64,000 bases of DNA from Arsukibacterium perlucidum DSM 18276 (GCF_000382165.1 NZ_KB907703.1:1-64000); one strand, 5' to 3'; positions 36,223 to 45,210 are shown, counted from the first letter of the stretch. Numbers and translations are program-made. Notes: generated by a model not told the origin, from the letters alone.

Positions 36223-36310
36223 GTACTTTTTTCTGCGACCGTTGCAGCCCTGGACGGGCGGAAACGAGCCCCCAGGGATGGGTTTACGGCGTGTTGCAGA
36301 AAAAATGTAC
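36223..36310. repeat. Large imperfect palindrome between fah and maiA
   Basis: Outer arms GTACTTTTTTCTGC (36223–36236) and GCAGAAAAAATGTAC (36296–36310) are complementary with one extra base. The inside holds a 10-bp stem with a two-base bulge, CCCTGGACGGGC (36248–36259) against GCCCCCAGGG (36268–36277), loop GGAAACGA. Its size, nested symmetry and position in an operon gap resemble dispersed intergenic palindromes. Confidence 0.65.
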
Positions 36311-36335
36311 GGAGTGTTTGCACCGGACCAGCTAA

Positions 36336-37355
36336 TTACTTCGCCTTATATTGCACCACTTGCTGGTCGATAGCACCAAAAATACTCTGGCCATCGCTAT
36401 CCAGCATTTCCATTTTAATGGTATCACCAAATTGCATAAAAGAGGTGCCGGGTTTGCCATCACGAATGGTTTCAATCATCCGGATCTCGGCGATACAGCT
36501 GTAACCTACGCCACCTTCGTTAATGGCAGTACCATACTCGGTGCCCTGCTTATTTGATACGGTACCTGAACCAATTACCGCGCCGGCACCCAGCTTGCGG
36601 GTTCTGGCGGCATGGGCTATCAACTGGCCAAAGTTAAAGGTCATATCGATACCGGCATTGGGTTTACCAAAAGGTTTACCATTATAAGTCGATAATAACG
36701 GTAAATGCAGCCGGCCATCCTGCCACTTATCACCAAGCTCATCCGGGGTAACGGCAACCGGGCTGAAGCTGGAAGCAGGTTTAGACTGGAAAAAGCCAAA
36801 GCCCTTTGCCAGTTCGTTTGGAATTAAACCGCGCAGTGACACGTCATTAACCAGCATAATAAGCCGTATTTTATCTAGCGCCTGCTCCGGGCTTACTGCC
36901 ATTGGCACGTCGTCGGTGATCACCGCCACTTCACCTTCAAAGTCGATACCATGATCAGTGCTAATAGCCTCAATCGGATCACGCGGGCCAATAAAGTCAT
37001 CAGAGCCACCCTGATACATCAACGGATCGGTCCAGAAGCTTGGCGGCATCTCAGAGTTACGCGCTTTGCGCACCAATTCAACATGATTTACATAAGCACT
37101 GCCATCTGCCCATTGGTACGCCCGTGGTAAGGGTGACTCGCACTGTGCCTGGTCAAACGCCATTTCGCCATCCAGCTTACCGGCATTAAGCGCCTGATAC
37201 ACCTGTTGCGCTTTCGCTGCCAGGCCTGCCCAGTTATCCAGCAGTTGTTGCATGGTGCCGGCGATCTCTCTAATCGCGATACAACGGCTTAAATCACGAC
37301 TTACCACCACTAACTGGCCGTCGCGGGTATTATTTTTTAAACTTGCTAACTTCAT
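36336..37355 (-). CDS. fah: Fumarylacetoacetate hydrolase family protein
   Basis: 339 residues. It splits fumarylacetoacetate to fumarate and acetoacetate, the last step of tyrosine breakdown. The catalytic domain shows DFEGEVAVITDDVP, NDVSLRGLIP, SKPASSFSPVAVTPDELG, and GSGTVSNKQGTEYGTAINEGGVGYS, with metal-binding Glu and Asp. It sits 24 bases after hmgA; together with hppD and maiA it completes the pathway. Confidence 0.93.
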   Translation of the reverse strand: MKLASLKNNTRDGQLVVVSRDLSRCIAIREIAGTMQQLLDNWAGLAAKAQQVYQALNAGKLDGEMAFDQAQCESPLPRAYQWADGSAYVNHVELVRKARNSEMPPSFWTDPLMYQGGSDDFIGPRDPIEAISTDHGIDFEGEVAVITDDVPMAVSPEQALDKIRLIMLVNDVSLRGLIPNELAKGFGFFQSKPASSFSPVAVTPDELGDKWQDGRLHLPLLSTYNGKPFGKPNAGIDMTFNFGQLIAHAARTRKLGAGAVIGSGTVSNKQGTEYGTAINEGGVGYSCIAEIRMIETIRDGKPGTSFMQFGDTIKMEMLDSDGQSIFGAIDQQVVQYKAK

Positions 37356-37379
37356 ATCAATCCTTAACTTAGCCCAAGC

Positions 37380-38513
37380 CTACGGCTTGGTTTTCCAGCT
37401 GTTGACATAATCCGGGTTTTCGGTGGCCAGGGCAGCTTCGCCCACTTCCAGTGCATCGCGGGTGTCCAGCATTACCGCCACTTCGTCGGTAAACTTCTTT
37501 TTATACTCGCGTCCGGCGGCAAAGGCTTTCGGATGTGGGCCATGGGTAAAACCGGCCGGATGAAAGGTTACCATGCCTTTTTCAATATTGTCGCGGCTGA
37601 AGAAATCACCGGCATGGTAAAACAGCACTTCATCGTAATCATCATTGTTATGATAAAACGGCACTTTTAATGCACCAGGATCACTCTCAATTGGCCGCGG
37701 CACAAAGGTACACACCACAAAGCGCTGCGCCACAAAAGTAGTATGAGCAGACGGCGGTAAATGATACCGATGGCTCATTAATGGCCGGATATCACGCCAG
37801 TTAATCCGCATTACTGCTAAGTCACCGTGCCAGCCAATTGCATCCAGCGGGTTATAGGGGTAAGTAATTACTGACACCTTGCCGTGGCGTTTTACTTCAA
37901 CCTGCCAACTGTCTTCACTGTATTGCGCTTTAAAAGCGTCATTAATTTTTGGCGTGTCGAGCATGGCCGGGTCAAAAATGGCGTGATTGCCCACCAGGCC
38001 CTTTTCCGGTAGCTGATAGCTGTCATTAGTGGCTTCAATCAGCAGAATAAACATCGGCTCATTCGGCACTAAACGCCACATGGTTGAGCGTGGGATCACA
38101 ATATAGTCACCGTCACGTACGCTCAAATGGCCAAAATCACAATAAAGCTCAGCACTGCCCTCATGAATAAACAGCAGCTCATCGCCATCAGCATTACGCG
38201 CCAGCTTGCTCATACTGTCTTTTAAACGCCAGGTCCGCATTTTACAGTGGCTGTTAAACAGTAGATCAGGCACCGCCCACGGCGATTGCGCACTATCCAG
38301 CTCAATCTGGTTAAAGTTGAACAATTGAGGCCTGAGCGGCCCCTGCCAGTCACTCCAGCCAGTTGGGGCATGAGTATGATGGAAGTGCGTTGCCGGGCCA
38401 AAAAAGCCACTACGGCCGGTTTCCCGCTCATATATTGCCTGCTCCGGAAAATCAGCATGAGCCTGGCGTGATACATCACCTTCCTTTAAGGGAAAAGATG
38501 CCCATTTACGCAT
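37380..38513 (-). CDS. hmgA: Homogentisate 1,2-dioxygenase
   Basis: 377 residues, a cupin-type ring-cleaving dioxygenase. HEGSAELYCDFGHLSVRDGDYIVIPRSTMWRL is the first cupin motif; EVLFYHAGDFFSRDNIEKGMVTFHPAGFTHGPHP supplies the iron-binding His and Glu. It is shorter than the ~430–445-residue Pseudomonas and human enzymes, as in the short Shewanella-type form. It overlaps the end of hppD by 8 bases. Confidence 0.92.
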   Translation of the reverse strand: MRKWASFPLKEGDVSRQAHADFPEQAIYERETGRSGFFGPATHFHHTHAPTGWSDWQGPLRPQLFNFNQIELDSAQSPWAVPDLLFNSHCKMRTWRLKDSMSKLARNADGDELLFIHEGSAELYCDFGHLSVRDGDYIVIPRSTMWRLVPNEPMFILLIEATNDSYQLPEKGLVGNHAIFDPAMLDTPKINDAFKAQYSEDSWQVEVKRHGKVSVITYPYNPLDAIGWHGDLAVMRINWRDIRPLMSHRYHLPPSAHTTFVAQRFVVCTFVPRPIESDPGALKVPFYHNNDDYDEVLFYHAGDFFSRDNIEKGMVTFHPAGFTHGPHPKAFAAGREYKKKFTDEVAVMLDTRDALEVGEAALATENPDYVNSWKTKP

Positions 38514-39588
38514 TGCTTAATACTCCGCGCTGAATTTGATCTTCTTCGATAGACTCAAACAAGGCTTTAAAGTTGCCCTCACCAAAGCCTTCGTTACCTT
38601 TACGCTGGATGATTTCAAAAAATACCGGGCCAATCACAGTTTTGGTGAAAATCTGCAATAAAATACCGTCTTTCATTGGTGCACCGTCGATTAATATCCG
38701 CAGATCACGCATCTGGTCCAAATCTTCCTCATGGCCTTCTACCCGGTCATTAACTTTGTTGTAGTAAGTTTCCGGAGTAGGCATAAACTCCATCCCGCGA
38801 TTGCGCAGAGTGCGTACCGTTTCATAAATATTGTCTGAGGTCAGGGCAATATGCTGAATACCTTCACCTTTATACTCGCGGATAAACTCTTCAATCTGTG
38901 ACTTATCATCAGATGACTCGTTAATCGGAATACGGATTTTACCGCACGGCGCAGTCATCGCTTTAGATACCAGCCCGGTCAGTTTACCTTCAATATCAAA
39001 GTAACGGATCTCACGGAAATTACCGATGTTTTCATAGAAACCGGCCCACAGGTTCATATTGCCGCGCATCACGTTATGGGTTAAATGGTCCAGCACTTCC
39101 AGGCCAACGCTGTGCTTAGCCATCTCAACCTGCCAGTTGTCATAGTATTTGAAGTCGATGTCATAAACTGAACTGGCACCATAACGGTCAACAAAATACA
39201 GCAAGCTGCTACCGATACCGTATACGGCAGGAATATTCAGTTCCATCGGCCCAACCTGGTTTTTATACTCTTTCGCGCCATTGGCCAGCGCATGTTTCAG
39301 TGCCGCAGCGGCATCAGTAACCCGAAAAGCCATAGCGCACACTGAAGGCCCATGCGACCTGGCAAATTCTTCAGCTTGCGAATTCGGCTCAGCGTTAATA
39401 ATGAAATTAATATCACCCTGCTTATATAACCAGGCCTGCTTTGAGCGGTGCTTGGCAACCTCAGTAAAACCAAGTGAATGGAACAAGTCTTTTAATTTCT
39501 GAATGCCATCGGCATCAGCGGCAGTATATTCAACAAACTCAAAACCGTCTGTGCCCAGCGGATTGATGGTATTTTTTGTATTTGGCAT
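38506..39588 (-). CDS. hppD: 4-hydroxyphenylpyruvate dioxygenase
   Basis: 360 residues, vicinal-oxygen-chelate fold. Iron ligands fit LEVLDHLTHNV, EGIQHIALTSDNI and GPVFFEIIQRKG; the end QIFTKTVIGPVFFEIIQRKGNEGFGEGNFKALFESIEEDQ is typical. It converts 4-hydroxyphenylpyruvate to homogentisate. A TyrR-box-like site lies about 105–120 bases upstream of its start, at 39693–39710. Confidence 0.96.
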   Translation of the reverse strand: MPNTKNTINPLGTDGFEFVEYTAADADGIQKLKDLFHSLGFTEVAKHRSKQAWLYKQGDINFIINAEPNSQAEEFARSHGPSVCAMAFRVTDAAAALKHALANGAKEYKNQVGPMELNIPAVYGIGSSLLYFVDRYGASSVYDIDFKYYDNWQVEMAKHSVGLEVLDHLTHNVMRGNMNLWAGFYENIGNFREIRYFDIEGKLTGLVSKAMTAPCGKIRIPINESSDDKSQIEEFIREYKGEGIQHIALTSDNIYETVRTLRNRGMEFMPTPETYYNKVNDRVEGHEEDLDQMRDLRILIDGAPMKDGILLQIFTKTVIGPVFFEIIQRKGNEGFGEGNFKALFESIEEDQIQRGVLSNA

Positions 39589-39692
39589 ATAGGGATTCTC
39601 CGAACAACGAATGTGGGCGCTATCATGCGCTTACCAACAAAAAAAGGAAGAGCTGGCGCTGCGGTAGCAACTAGCTATAACACCACTAAATT

Positions 39693-39710
39693 TGTACACA
39701 AATAACTACA
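39693..39710. promoter_or_regulatory. TyrR-box-like site upstream of hppD
   Basis: TGTACACAAATAACTACA has TGTA-N10-TACA symmetry and matches eight of the twelve TyrR-box positions (TGTAAA-N6-TTTACA). Confidence 0.5.
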
Positions 39711-39734
39711 AAACAGGGTATCGAAAATTTAGTT

Positions 39735-39770
39735 AAACAAAAGGGCCGACGGATAAGCCTGTCAGCCCTT
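39735..39770 (-). terminator. Intrinsic terminator of tyrR
   Basis: On the minus strand AAGGGCTGAC ... GTCGGCCCTT (one G·U) is followed by TTGTTT, just past the tyrR stop at 39801. Confidence 0.65.
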
Positions 39771-39800
39771 AGTTAGTAACGTTTTACGGACAAGCCGTGT

Positions 39801-41363
39801 TTATATCTTTACAGTCTTCCGATTTATGCCGTAATCACGCAACTTATTGGCCACTGCTGTGTGGCTTAAACCAAGTTTTTTCGCTAACTGACGGGAACTG
39901 GGATAGGCAGGGTACAGCTTACGCAGCAGGTTAGCTTCAAAGCGTTTTACTGCCTCATCCAAAGTGCCATCGAAATCCTGTTCCAGATAACCAAAGTCGC
40001 TGGTGTAACTGGGCAACTGCAAATGCTCTTTATCCAGCTCATAACCATCTAACAAGGTAACAGCACGATACAAGGCATTCTCCAGTTGACGCACATTTCC
40101 AGGCCACGGATATTGCTGTAAGAACTGGCTGCAACTTTCGGTTAACCGCGGCGCTTTGCGTCCGAGCCTTGCAGCGAAGCGGGCGATAAAGAATTCAGCC
40201 AACGGCACAACATCTTGCCTGCGCTCACGCAGCGGCGGTAATGTCAGGGTTAAGACATTAAGCCGATAGAACAAGTCTTCCCGAAAACGCCCTTCCTGCA
40301 CCATACCGGGTAAATCTTTCTGGGTGGTACAAATCACCCGCACATCCACTTTAACTTCGTTTTCATCAGCCACCCGCCGAAAACTGCCATCCTGCAGAAA
40401 ACGGATCAACTTAGTCTGCAGCTGGGTGGACATCTCGCCTACTTCATCCAGAAAAACACTGCCGCCATTGGCTTGCTCAAAAATGCCCTTTTTACCCTCG
40501 GTACTGCCGGCAAAGGCATTAGAGCCATAGCCAAATAACTCAGATTCAGCAACATTGTCCGGCAGAGAAGCACAATTTACCGCCAGAAAGGGTTTGCCTG
40601 CCCGGCTGCCTGCGGCGTGGCAGGCGCGGGCCAGTAATTCTTTACCAGTACCGGTTTCACCCATAATTAAAATAGGTGCATCCAGCTGAGCCATTTTTTT
40701 GGCTTCTCGCACCACTTTACGCATCAGGTTACTGTTGGCCTGCAATGTATTGAAACTTTCCTGATCGCCCTTTTTAAAGGCCACCATGTGCTGACCTAAA
40801 CGGCTTTCAGATTTTAGATTGATTACCGCACCTGCCAGAATTTCATGACCGGTTTCATCAGGCACCATCACCGGCAAGATATCAGCAATAAAACGTTTGC
40901 CATGTATTTCAAAACGCCGGGTTTGTGCCAGCACCTCGTCGCTTTCCAGCCAGCGCTGAAAATTAAAGCCCTTAACCATACCTTGCAGAGACTGACCCTG
41001 AATATCACGCTGCGCCACCGATAAGGCTTCCAGGGCAGCATCATTGATTACGGTTACGTTAGCTTTAACATCGATAGCAATCAGGCCATCTGGCAGCGTT
41101 TTTAATAAGGTAGTAAGTTCATTGTGTTCACGCTCAGACGGTAAAAACGCAGTGGTTTTAACATCTTCAACGCCGGCAATCCGGCGCATTTTCGCCATCA
41201 GCTCCTGGAATTTCTCGAAGTTGACTGTTGGAAACGACACATACATCCGGTTTAGCGACGGATCCACTTCGATGCCTCGCAAATCAAGCTGATAGCCAAC
41301 CAGTATATTTAATACCTCCTGAGCAAGACCCAGGCGATTCTGACATTGAATTTCTAAACGCAT
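39801..41363 (-). CDS. tyrR: TyrR-family aromatic amino acid regulator
   Basis: 520 residues. Domains: ACT (1–70), PAS (about 78–190), AAA+ with Walker A GETGTGKE (235–242), Walker B-like SVFLDEVGEM, and a Fis-type HTH at the C-terminus (QLAKKLGLSHTAVANKLRDYG). The sigma-54 contact loop GAFTGA is replaced by NAFAGS (282–287), so it should act with sigma-70 as does E. coli TyrR. It is placed between phhAB and hppD, both with TyrR-box-like sites, and has such a site in its own promoter region. Confidence 0.93.
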   Translation of the reverse strand: MRLEIQCQNRLGLAQEVLNILVGYQLDLRGIEVDPSLNRMYVSFPTVNFEKFQELMAKMRRIAGVEDVKTTAFLPSEREHNELTTLLKTLPDGLIAIDVKANVTVINDAALEALSVAQRDIQGQSLQGMVKGFNFQRWLESDEVLAQTRRFEIHGKRFIADILPVMVPDETGHEILAGAVINLKSESRLGQHMVAFKKGDQESFNTLQANSNLMRKVVREAKKMAQLDAPILIMGETGTGKELLARACHAAGSRAGKPFLAVNCASLPDNVAESELFGYGSNAFAGSTEGKKGIFEQANGGSVFLDEVGEMSTQLQTKLIRFLQDGSFRRVADENEVKVDVRVICTTQKDLPGMVQEGRFREDLFYRLNVLTLTLPPLRERRQDVVPLAEFFIARFAARLGRKAPRLTESCSQFLQQYPWPGNVRQLENALYRAVTLLDGYELDKEHLQLPSYTSDFGYLEQDFDGTLDEAVKRFEANLLRKLYPAYPSSRQLAKKLGLSHTAVANKLRDYGINRKTVKI

Positions 41364-41435
41364 AACAGCGACATACCCCGTTACCAGTGATTGGCAACAT
41401 AATACGGTATCAGACCACTACCAGACCAGTACTTT

Positions 41436-41453
41436 TGTAAAGATATGTGAACA
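41436..41453. promoter_or_regulatory. TyrR-box-like site upstream of tyrR
   Basis: TGTAAAGATATGTGAACA matches nine of twelve TyrR-box positions, with a perfect left half. It lies about 73 bases upstream of the tyrR start, fitting autoregulation. Confidence 0.55.
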
Positions 41454-41521
41454 AATAAGTTGAAACCTGACTGCAGCGCGGTGAATAGCTGCAACAGAGC
41501 GAGTACTGAGGGGTATTGAGA

Positions 41522-41548
41522 TGCGCCAATAACCAGGCTATTGGCGCA
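41522..41548. repeat. Perfect hairpin after phhB
   Basis: TGCGCCAATA-ACCAGGC-TATTGGCGCA has a 10-bp perfect stem and sits 18 bases past the phhB stop. There is no U-run on the minus strand, so it may stabilise the 3' end or attenuate read-through to tyrR. Confidence 0.55.
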
Positions 41549-41565
41549 ATGAATGCCGGGGCTAC

Positions 41566-41907
41566 TTAGTCAGCTAACAGGCTGTCGGTTTTAGCAGCAC
41601 AAATAAAATCGTTTTTATGTAAGCCTTTAATTGAATGTGACCACCAGGTCACCGTTAGTTTACCCCATTCCAGCAGTAATGCCGGATGGTGGCCTTCATC
41701 TTCAGCCAGTTGCGCAACCTTGTTGTGAAACGCCCAGGCTTGCTTAAAGTTTTTAAATTTGTATAACCGCTCCAACTGCAAAATACCGTCGCGAGATACC
41801 GGGGTCCAGTCGGGGATTTGCCGCATTAATGCCGGTAATTCAGCATCAGACACCTTCGGGGCATCAGCTTTACAGGCTTCGCATTTCATAGCTGTTAATT
41901 CAGTCAT
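41566..41907 (-). CDS. phhB: Pterin-4-alpha-carbinolamine dehydratase
   Basis: 113 residues. It regenerates the pterin cofactor of phenylalanine hydroxylase. The active-site pattern [33 protein letters not shown] is diagnostic. A four-cysteine/His-like N-terminus ([11 protein letters not shown]) is common in this family. AGGA precedes the ATG at 41907; only eight bases separate it from the phhA stop. Confidence 0.96.
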   Translation of the reverse strand: MTELTAMKCEACKADAPKVSDAELPALMRQIPDWTPVSRDGILQLERLYKFKNFKQAWAFHNKVAQLAEDEGHHPALLLEWGKLTVTWWSHSIKGLHKNDFICAAKTDSLLAD

Positions 41908-41915
41908 TACAGTTC

Positions 41916-42716
41916 CTAACTTGCTTGTTTTTGTTTAGGTTGAAACCGCGGTTCATGCAAGCCAAGTGCTTTAGCCTGCTCAACCAGCGCCATCATATCC
42001 AGATGGGCAACATCAAATAAATCATCAATGTTGTTCAGTAAAAAATAAATGGGCTGCATTATATCAATCCGATACGGAGTGCGCAGAATATCAACGGCAT
42101 CGAAGGGCTTACGCTCTGGCGTGGCAGATTCCAGAGCATAAACTGTCTCGCCCGGCGAGGATAAAATCCCCCCACCATAGATCCGTAAGCCATCAGCGGT
42201 TTTTAATAACCCAAATTCGATGGTAAACCAATACAGCCGGGCCAGGAACACCCGGTCTTGCTTACTGGCTGCCAGGCCTAACTTACCGTAGGTATGAGTA
42301 AACTCAGCGAATGCCGGATTGGTCAGCATAGCGCAGTGGCCGAAGATCTCATGAAAAATATCCGGTTCCTGCAGATAATCAAATTCTTCGCGGGAGCGAA
42401 TAAAGGTGGCAACCGGAAAGCGCTTATTAGCCAACAACTCAAAGAATTTATCGAAGCTGATTAACGCCGGGACTTCTGCGCACTCCCAGCCTGTGGTCGC
42501 CCGTAATACTTTGCTGACTTCTTCCAACTGCGGAATACGGTCCGTTGGCAACTGCAGCTTTTCCAGTCCGGCCAGAAACTCATCACACGCCTTGCCTTCA
42601 ATTACGCTCAGCTGGCGGGTTATCAGCTCATGCCAAATCTGATTGTCTTCGTCTGACCAGGCAATAATACCGTTGTCATCCGATTGTCTGGATACATACT
42701 GGCTTGTCTTACTCAT
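41916..42716 (-). CDS. phhA: Phenylalanine-4-hydroxylase
   Basis: 266 residues from the ATG at 42716 with AGG spaced upstream; a TTG at 42722 adds two residues. Iron ligands are [18 protein letters not shown] (2-His) and the Glu in [11 protein letters not shown]. It makes tyrosine from phenylalanine with tetrahydropterin. Length matches the short bacterial monomeric form (~262). phhB follows at once. A 10/12 TyrR-box match lies upstream. Confidence 0.96.
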   Translation of the reverse strand: MSKTSQYVSRQSDDNGIIAWSDEDNQIWHELITRQLSVIEGKACDEFLAGLEKLQLPTDRIPQLEEVSKVLRATTGWECAEVPALISFDKFFELLANKRFPVATFIRSREEFDYLQEPDIFHEIFGHCAMLTNPAFAEFTHTYGKLGLAASKQDRVFLARLYWFTIEFGLLKTADGLRIYGGGILSSPGETVYALESATPERKPFDAVDILRTPYRIDIMQPIYFLLNNIDDLFDVAHLDMMALVEQAKALGLHEPRFQPKQKQAS

Positions 42717-42840
42717 ATACAACCTGTTGCAAATAAATTAGCGGCCTGGGCCGCCTTATTGGTAGACCGGATACTAGAGGATAAGACTTCGACTGTGTAT
42801 CGTGAACTGATGAAAAGCCCTGTAAAGCTGAGGCCACTGT

Positions 42841-42858
42841 CGTAAAGATAAAGTTACA
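42841..42858. promoter_or_regulatory. TyrR-box-like site upstream of phhA
   Basis: CGTAAAGATAAAGTTACA matches ten of twelve TyrR-box positions. A second left half, TGTAAA at 42821–42826, lies exactly 20 bases away, the spacing of two helical turns used by paired TyrR boxes. Confidence 0.6.
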
Positions 42859-42889
42859 ACAAGCGGCCGAACCTTAGTACAGTTGGGTT

Positions 42890-44083
42890 TCAGGCCTGTT
42901 GCTGCATTTTTTCCAGTGCCTGTTCTAAATCAGCGATAATATCAGCGACATGCTCTAAGCCTACCGATACCCGGATAAGACCATCGCTAATTCCCGCCAT
43001 TTTCCGCTCTTCGGGCGTGTAAGGGCTATGAGTCATCGAAGCTGGGTGTTGAATAAGTGACTCAGCATCCCCCAGGCTAACAGCCAGGCTTAGCAACCGA
43101 CACTGATTAATGAAATAACGGCTTTGCTCAAGGCTGGCATTTAATTCAAACGCCAGTACACCGCCAGCGCCTTGCATTTGCTCACCTAAAAAGCGATAAC
43201 CAGCATGGCTCGGCAAACCTGGGTAGTAAACTTCTTTTACCGCCGGATGTGCTTGTAAAAACTCAGCGACCTGCTGGGCGTTCTGACAATGACGCTCCAT
43301 CCGCACCGCCAGGGTTTTCAAACCCCGGATAATAAGCCAGGCGTCATGCGGGCTGATAGTTGCCCCCATATCCTTTAAGGTAGTCATCTTTATCGTGGCA
43401 ATTTTTTCGCTGTCGGCGACAATAATACCGGCCACCACATCACCATGGCCATTCAGGTACTTGGTGGCGCTATGAATAACAATATCAATGCCATATTTGG
43501 CAGGTTGCTGTAGTAAAGGAGTTAAAAAGGTATTGTCGACCACTGAAATCAGCTTATGCTGCTGGCAAAACTGGCCTAAAAACGCCAAATCCAGCACCAC
43601 CAGATTCGGGTTAATCGGCGTTTCAGCAAACAGCATTTTGGTGTTGGGTTTAAGCGCTGCTGCCACTGCCGCGTGATCAGTCATGTCGACAAAACTCACT
43701 TCAATACCATAACGGGCAAACATGTGGTTAAACAGGGCAAAACTGCAGCCATATATGGCTTTACTGGCGATCAGGTGATCACCATGTTGTAAAAATGCCA
43801 TAGTACTGGCCGCCACTGCGCCCATGCCGGTGGCGGTGGCCGCGGCATCATCCATGCCTTCAAGCGCAGCAATTTTCTGCTCCAGCTCACGGGTGGTCGG
43901 GTTACCCAGCCGGGTATATATGTAGCCTTCCTGCTCGCCGGCAAAACGGGCAGCACCCTGTTCGGCATTATCAAAAACGAAAGTAGAGGTCTGATACAAC
44001 GGCGTTGCTAAGGTGCCATGTTGGTTCTTTTCTTTGCCCGCGTGAATACAAAGAGTATGCGGGTGAACATTTTTAGTATGCAT
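42890..44083 (-). CDS. megL: Methionine gamma-lyase
   Basis: 397 residues from the ATG at 44083. A PLP-dependent trans-sulfuration-family enzyme: the Lys is in HSATKYLNGHGDVVAG, the tyrosine-arginine site in GYIYTRLGNPTT. AIYGCSFALFNHMFARYGIEV carries the cysteine that in Pseudomonas methionine gamma-lyase marks the elimination enzyme rather than cystathionine gamma-lyase. It cleaves methionine to methanethiol, ammonia and 2-oxobutyrate. An exceptional hairpin lies between it and ycjF. Confidence 0.85.
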   Translation of the reverse strand: MHTKNVHPHTLCIHAGKEKNQHGTLATPLYQTSTFVFDNAEQGAARFAGEQEGYIYTRLGNPTTRELEQKIAALEGMDDAAATATGMGAVAASTMAFLQHGDHLIASKAIYGCSFALFNHMFARYGIEVSFVDMTDHAAVAAALKPNTKMLFAETPINPNLVVLDLAFLGQFCQQHKLISVVDNTFLTPLLQQPAKYGIDIVIHSATKYLNGHGDVVAGIIVADSEKIATIKMTTLKDMGATISPHDAWLIIRGLKTLAVRMERHCQNAQQVAEFLQAHPAVKEVYYPGLPSHAGYRFLGEQMQGAGGVLAFELNASLEQSRYFINQCRLLSLAVSLGDAESLIQHPASMTHSPYTPEERKMAGISDGLIRVSVGLEHVADIIADLEQALEKMQQQA

Positions 44084-44143
44084 GGGTTTACTGCGTAAGG
44101 TAGTTAAAGACCCGCACATCTTTAACAGAAATCATGATTTTTG

Positions 44144-44179
44144 GAAGCATGCCAGACATCTTGCAGTCTGGCATGCTTC
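44144..44179. repeat. 14-bp perfect hairpin upstream of megL
   Basis: GAAGCATGCCAGAC-ATCTTGCA-GTCTGGCATGCTTC. It is bounded by AT-rich sequence but lacks a clean U-run. Within it AGACATCT matches seven of eight bases of a MetJ box (AGACGTCT). Confidence 0.75.
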
Positions 44180-44199
44180 TAATTATTTAAGTAATTTTG

Positions 44200-45210
44200 T
44201 CAACTTTCACTGGCAGTACTTCGCCCGCGTAAGCGCTGAATCAAACTCTGGCTAAGCTTAGCAACATTAATCTGCTGCTTTTCAGCCAGCGGCAAGGGGC
44301 GCAGCTGCTGCATCGCCATATTGCCTAAGCGGGCAACCAGTAAACCGGCAATCACGCCCTGGCCGGCTCTGGCCGACAGTTTTGCAGTCAGTTCACTGCT
44401 CATGACATCTGACGCCATATCAAGTGCTAATTCGCTGCCGCCGGCCCACAGTATGGCCGCCAAAGCACGTTTTAACATCACCAGGCTGCGCAACTGCCCC
44501 ACCGGCGCACCATACAACGTAGCAAGCTGGCGAACCATCCGGCTGCTGCGCCAGACCACCAATAACATATCGATTAGTGCAAACGGGATCACCGCCACCG
44601 CCAGACTGGTATCAGTCCCCGCTCGCCAGATTATTGCCTTTGCCTGCTTATCCAGCGGTTCCAGCACCATTTTGTCCAGCAGCTGCAGCTTTTCCAGATC
44701 ACTGTGTTGGGGTTGTGCCGCGTTCTGCCATTGCTGTGCAGTGCTTTGCAGAGCAGGAGTAGCAGGTAATTGCCTTATAATGTCCTGGCATAACGCATCG
44801 GCCTCGCCATACTGGACACTTTGGGCTATCCGCGCTGCGCTGCGCTGCCAGTGGCTGTTTTGCTGCAGCCGGCGCCATAGCCGCCACTCCCGCCATAACA
44901 GCCAGAGCGCTACAACAAGCACGGCAGCACTTAGCAAGCTGAAAATAGCACCCTTAACCGGATGTTGCTGCCAGCTGACAACTACGGCATCAAGCCATTG
45001 CCAGCACCCCAGCACTAGCAGGCTGAACAGCGCCAGCCAGATCAACTTACTTAATACGGCAGGTTTGGCTGCCACCGGTGCAATCACCGCTACCGGTTCA
45101 CTCTGCCAGTCGGCAGAATCAAACTCTGCCCGGGCTTTTAAAACCGGCTTTGCCGGCTCCGGGCTCTGCTCGCTGACCCTAAAAAACTGAGCGGGCTTCA
45201 ACGGTTTCAT
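44200..45210 (-). CDS. ycjF: YcjF family membrane protein
   Basis: 336 residues. Two N-terminal helices (about 74–93 and 104–125, LIWLALFSLLVLGCWQWLDAVV and GAIFSLLSAAVLVVALWLL) precede a DUF697-type domain with a further hydrophobic segment (VAVIPFALIDMLLVVWRSSRMVRQLATLYG). It overlaps the ycjX stop by 4 bases. In enterobacteria ycjX-ycjF belong to the Psp regulon; here they follow the psp genes. Confidence 0.9.
   Translation of the reverse strand: MKPLKPAQFFRVSEQSPEPAKPVLKARAEFDSADWQSEPVAVIAPVAAKPAVLSKLIWLALFSLLVLGCWQWLDAVVVSWQQHPVKGAIFSLLSAAVLVVALWLLWREWRLWRRLQQNSHWQRSAARIAQSVQYGEADALCQDIIRQLPATPALQSTAQQWQNAAQPQHSDLEKLQLLDKMVLEPLDKQAKAIIWRAGTDTSLAVAVIPFALIDMLLVVWRSSRMVRQLATLYGAPVGQLRSLVMLKRALAAILWAGGSELALDMASDVMSSELTAKLSARAGQGVIAGLLVARLGNMAMQQLRPLPLAEKQQINVAKLSQSLIQRLRGRSTASES

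Noticed and set aside
36221-36373. 50-codon plus-strand ORF after a perfect-looking AAAGGAGGTG, between maiA and fah
   Set aside because: It runs through the palindromic element and into the 3' end of fah on the opposite strand; composition is not protein-like and no promoter is seen. The Shine-Dalgarno-like sequence is kept as part of the repeat finding only.
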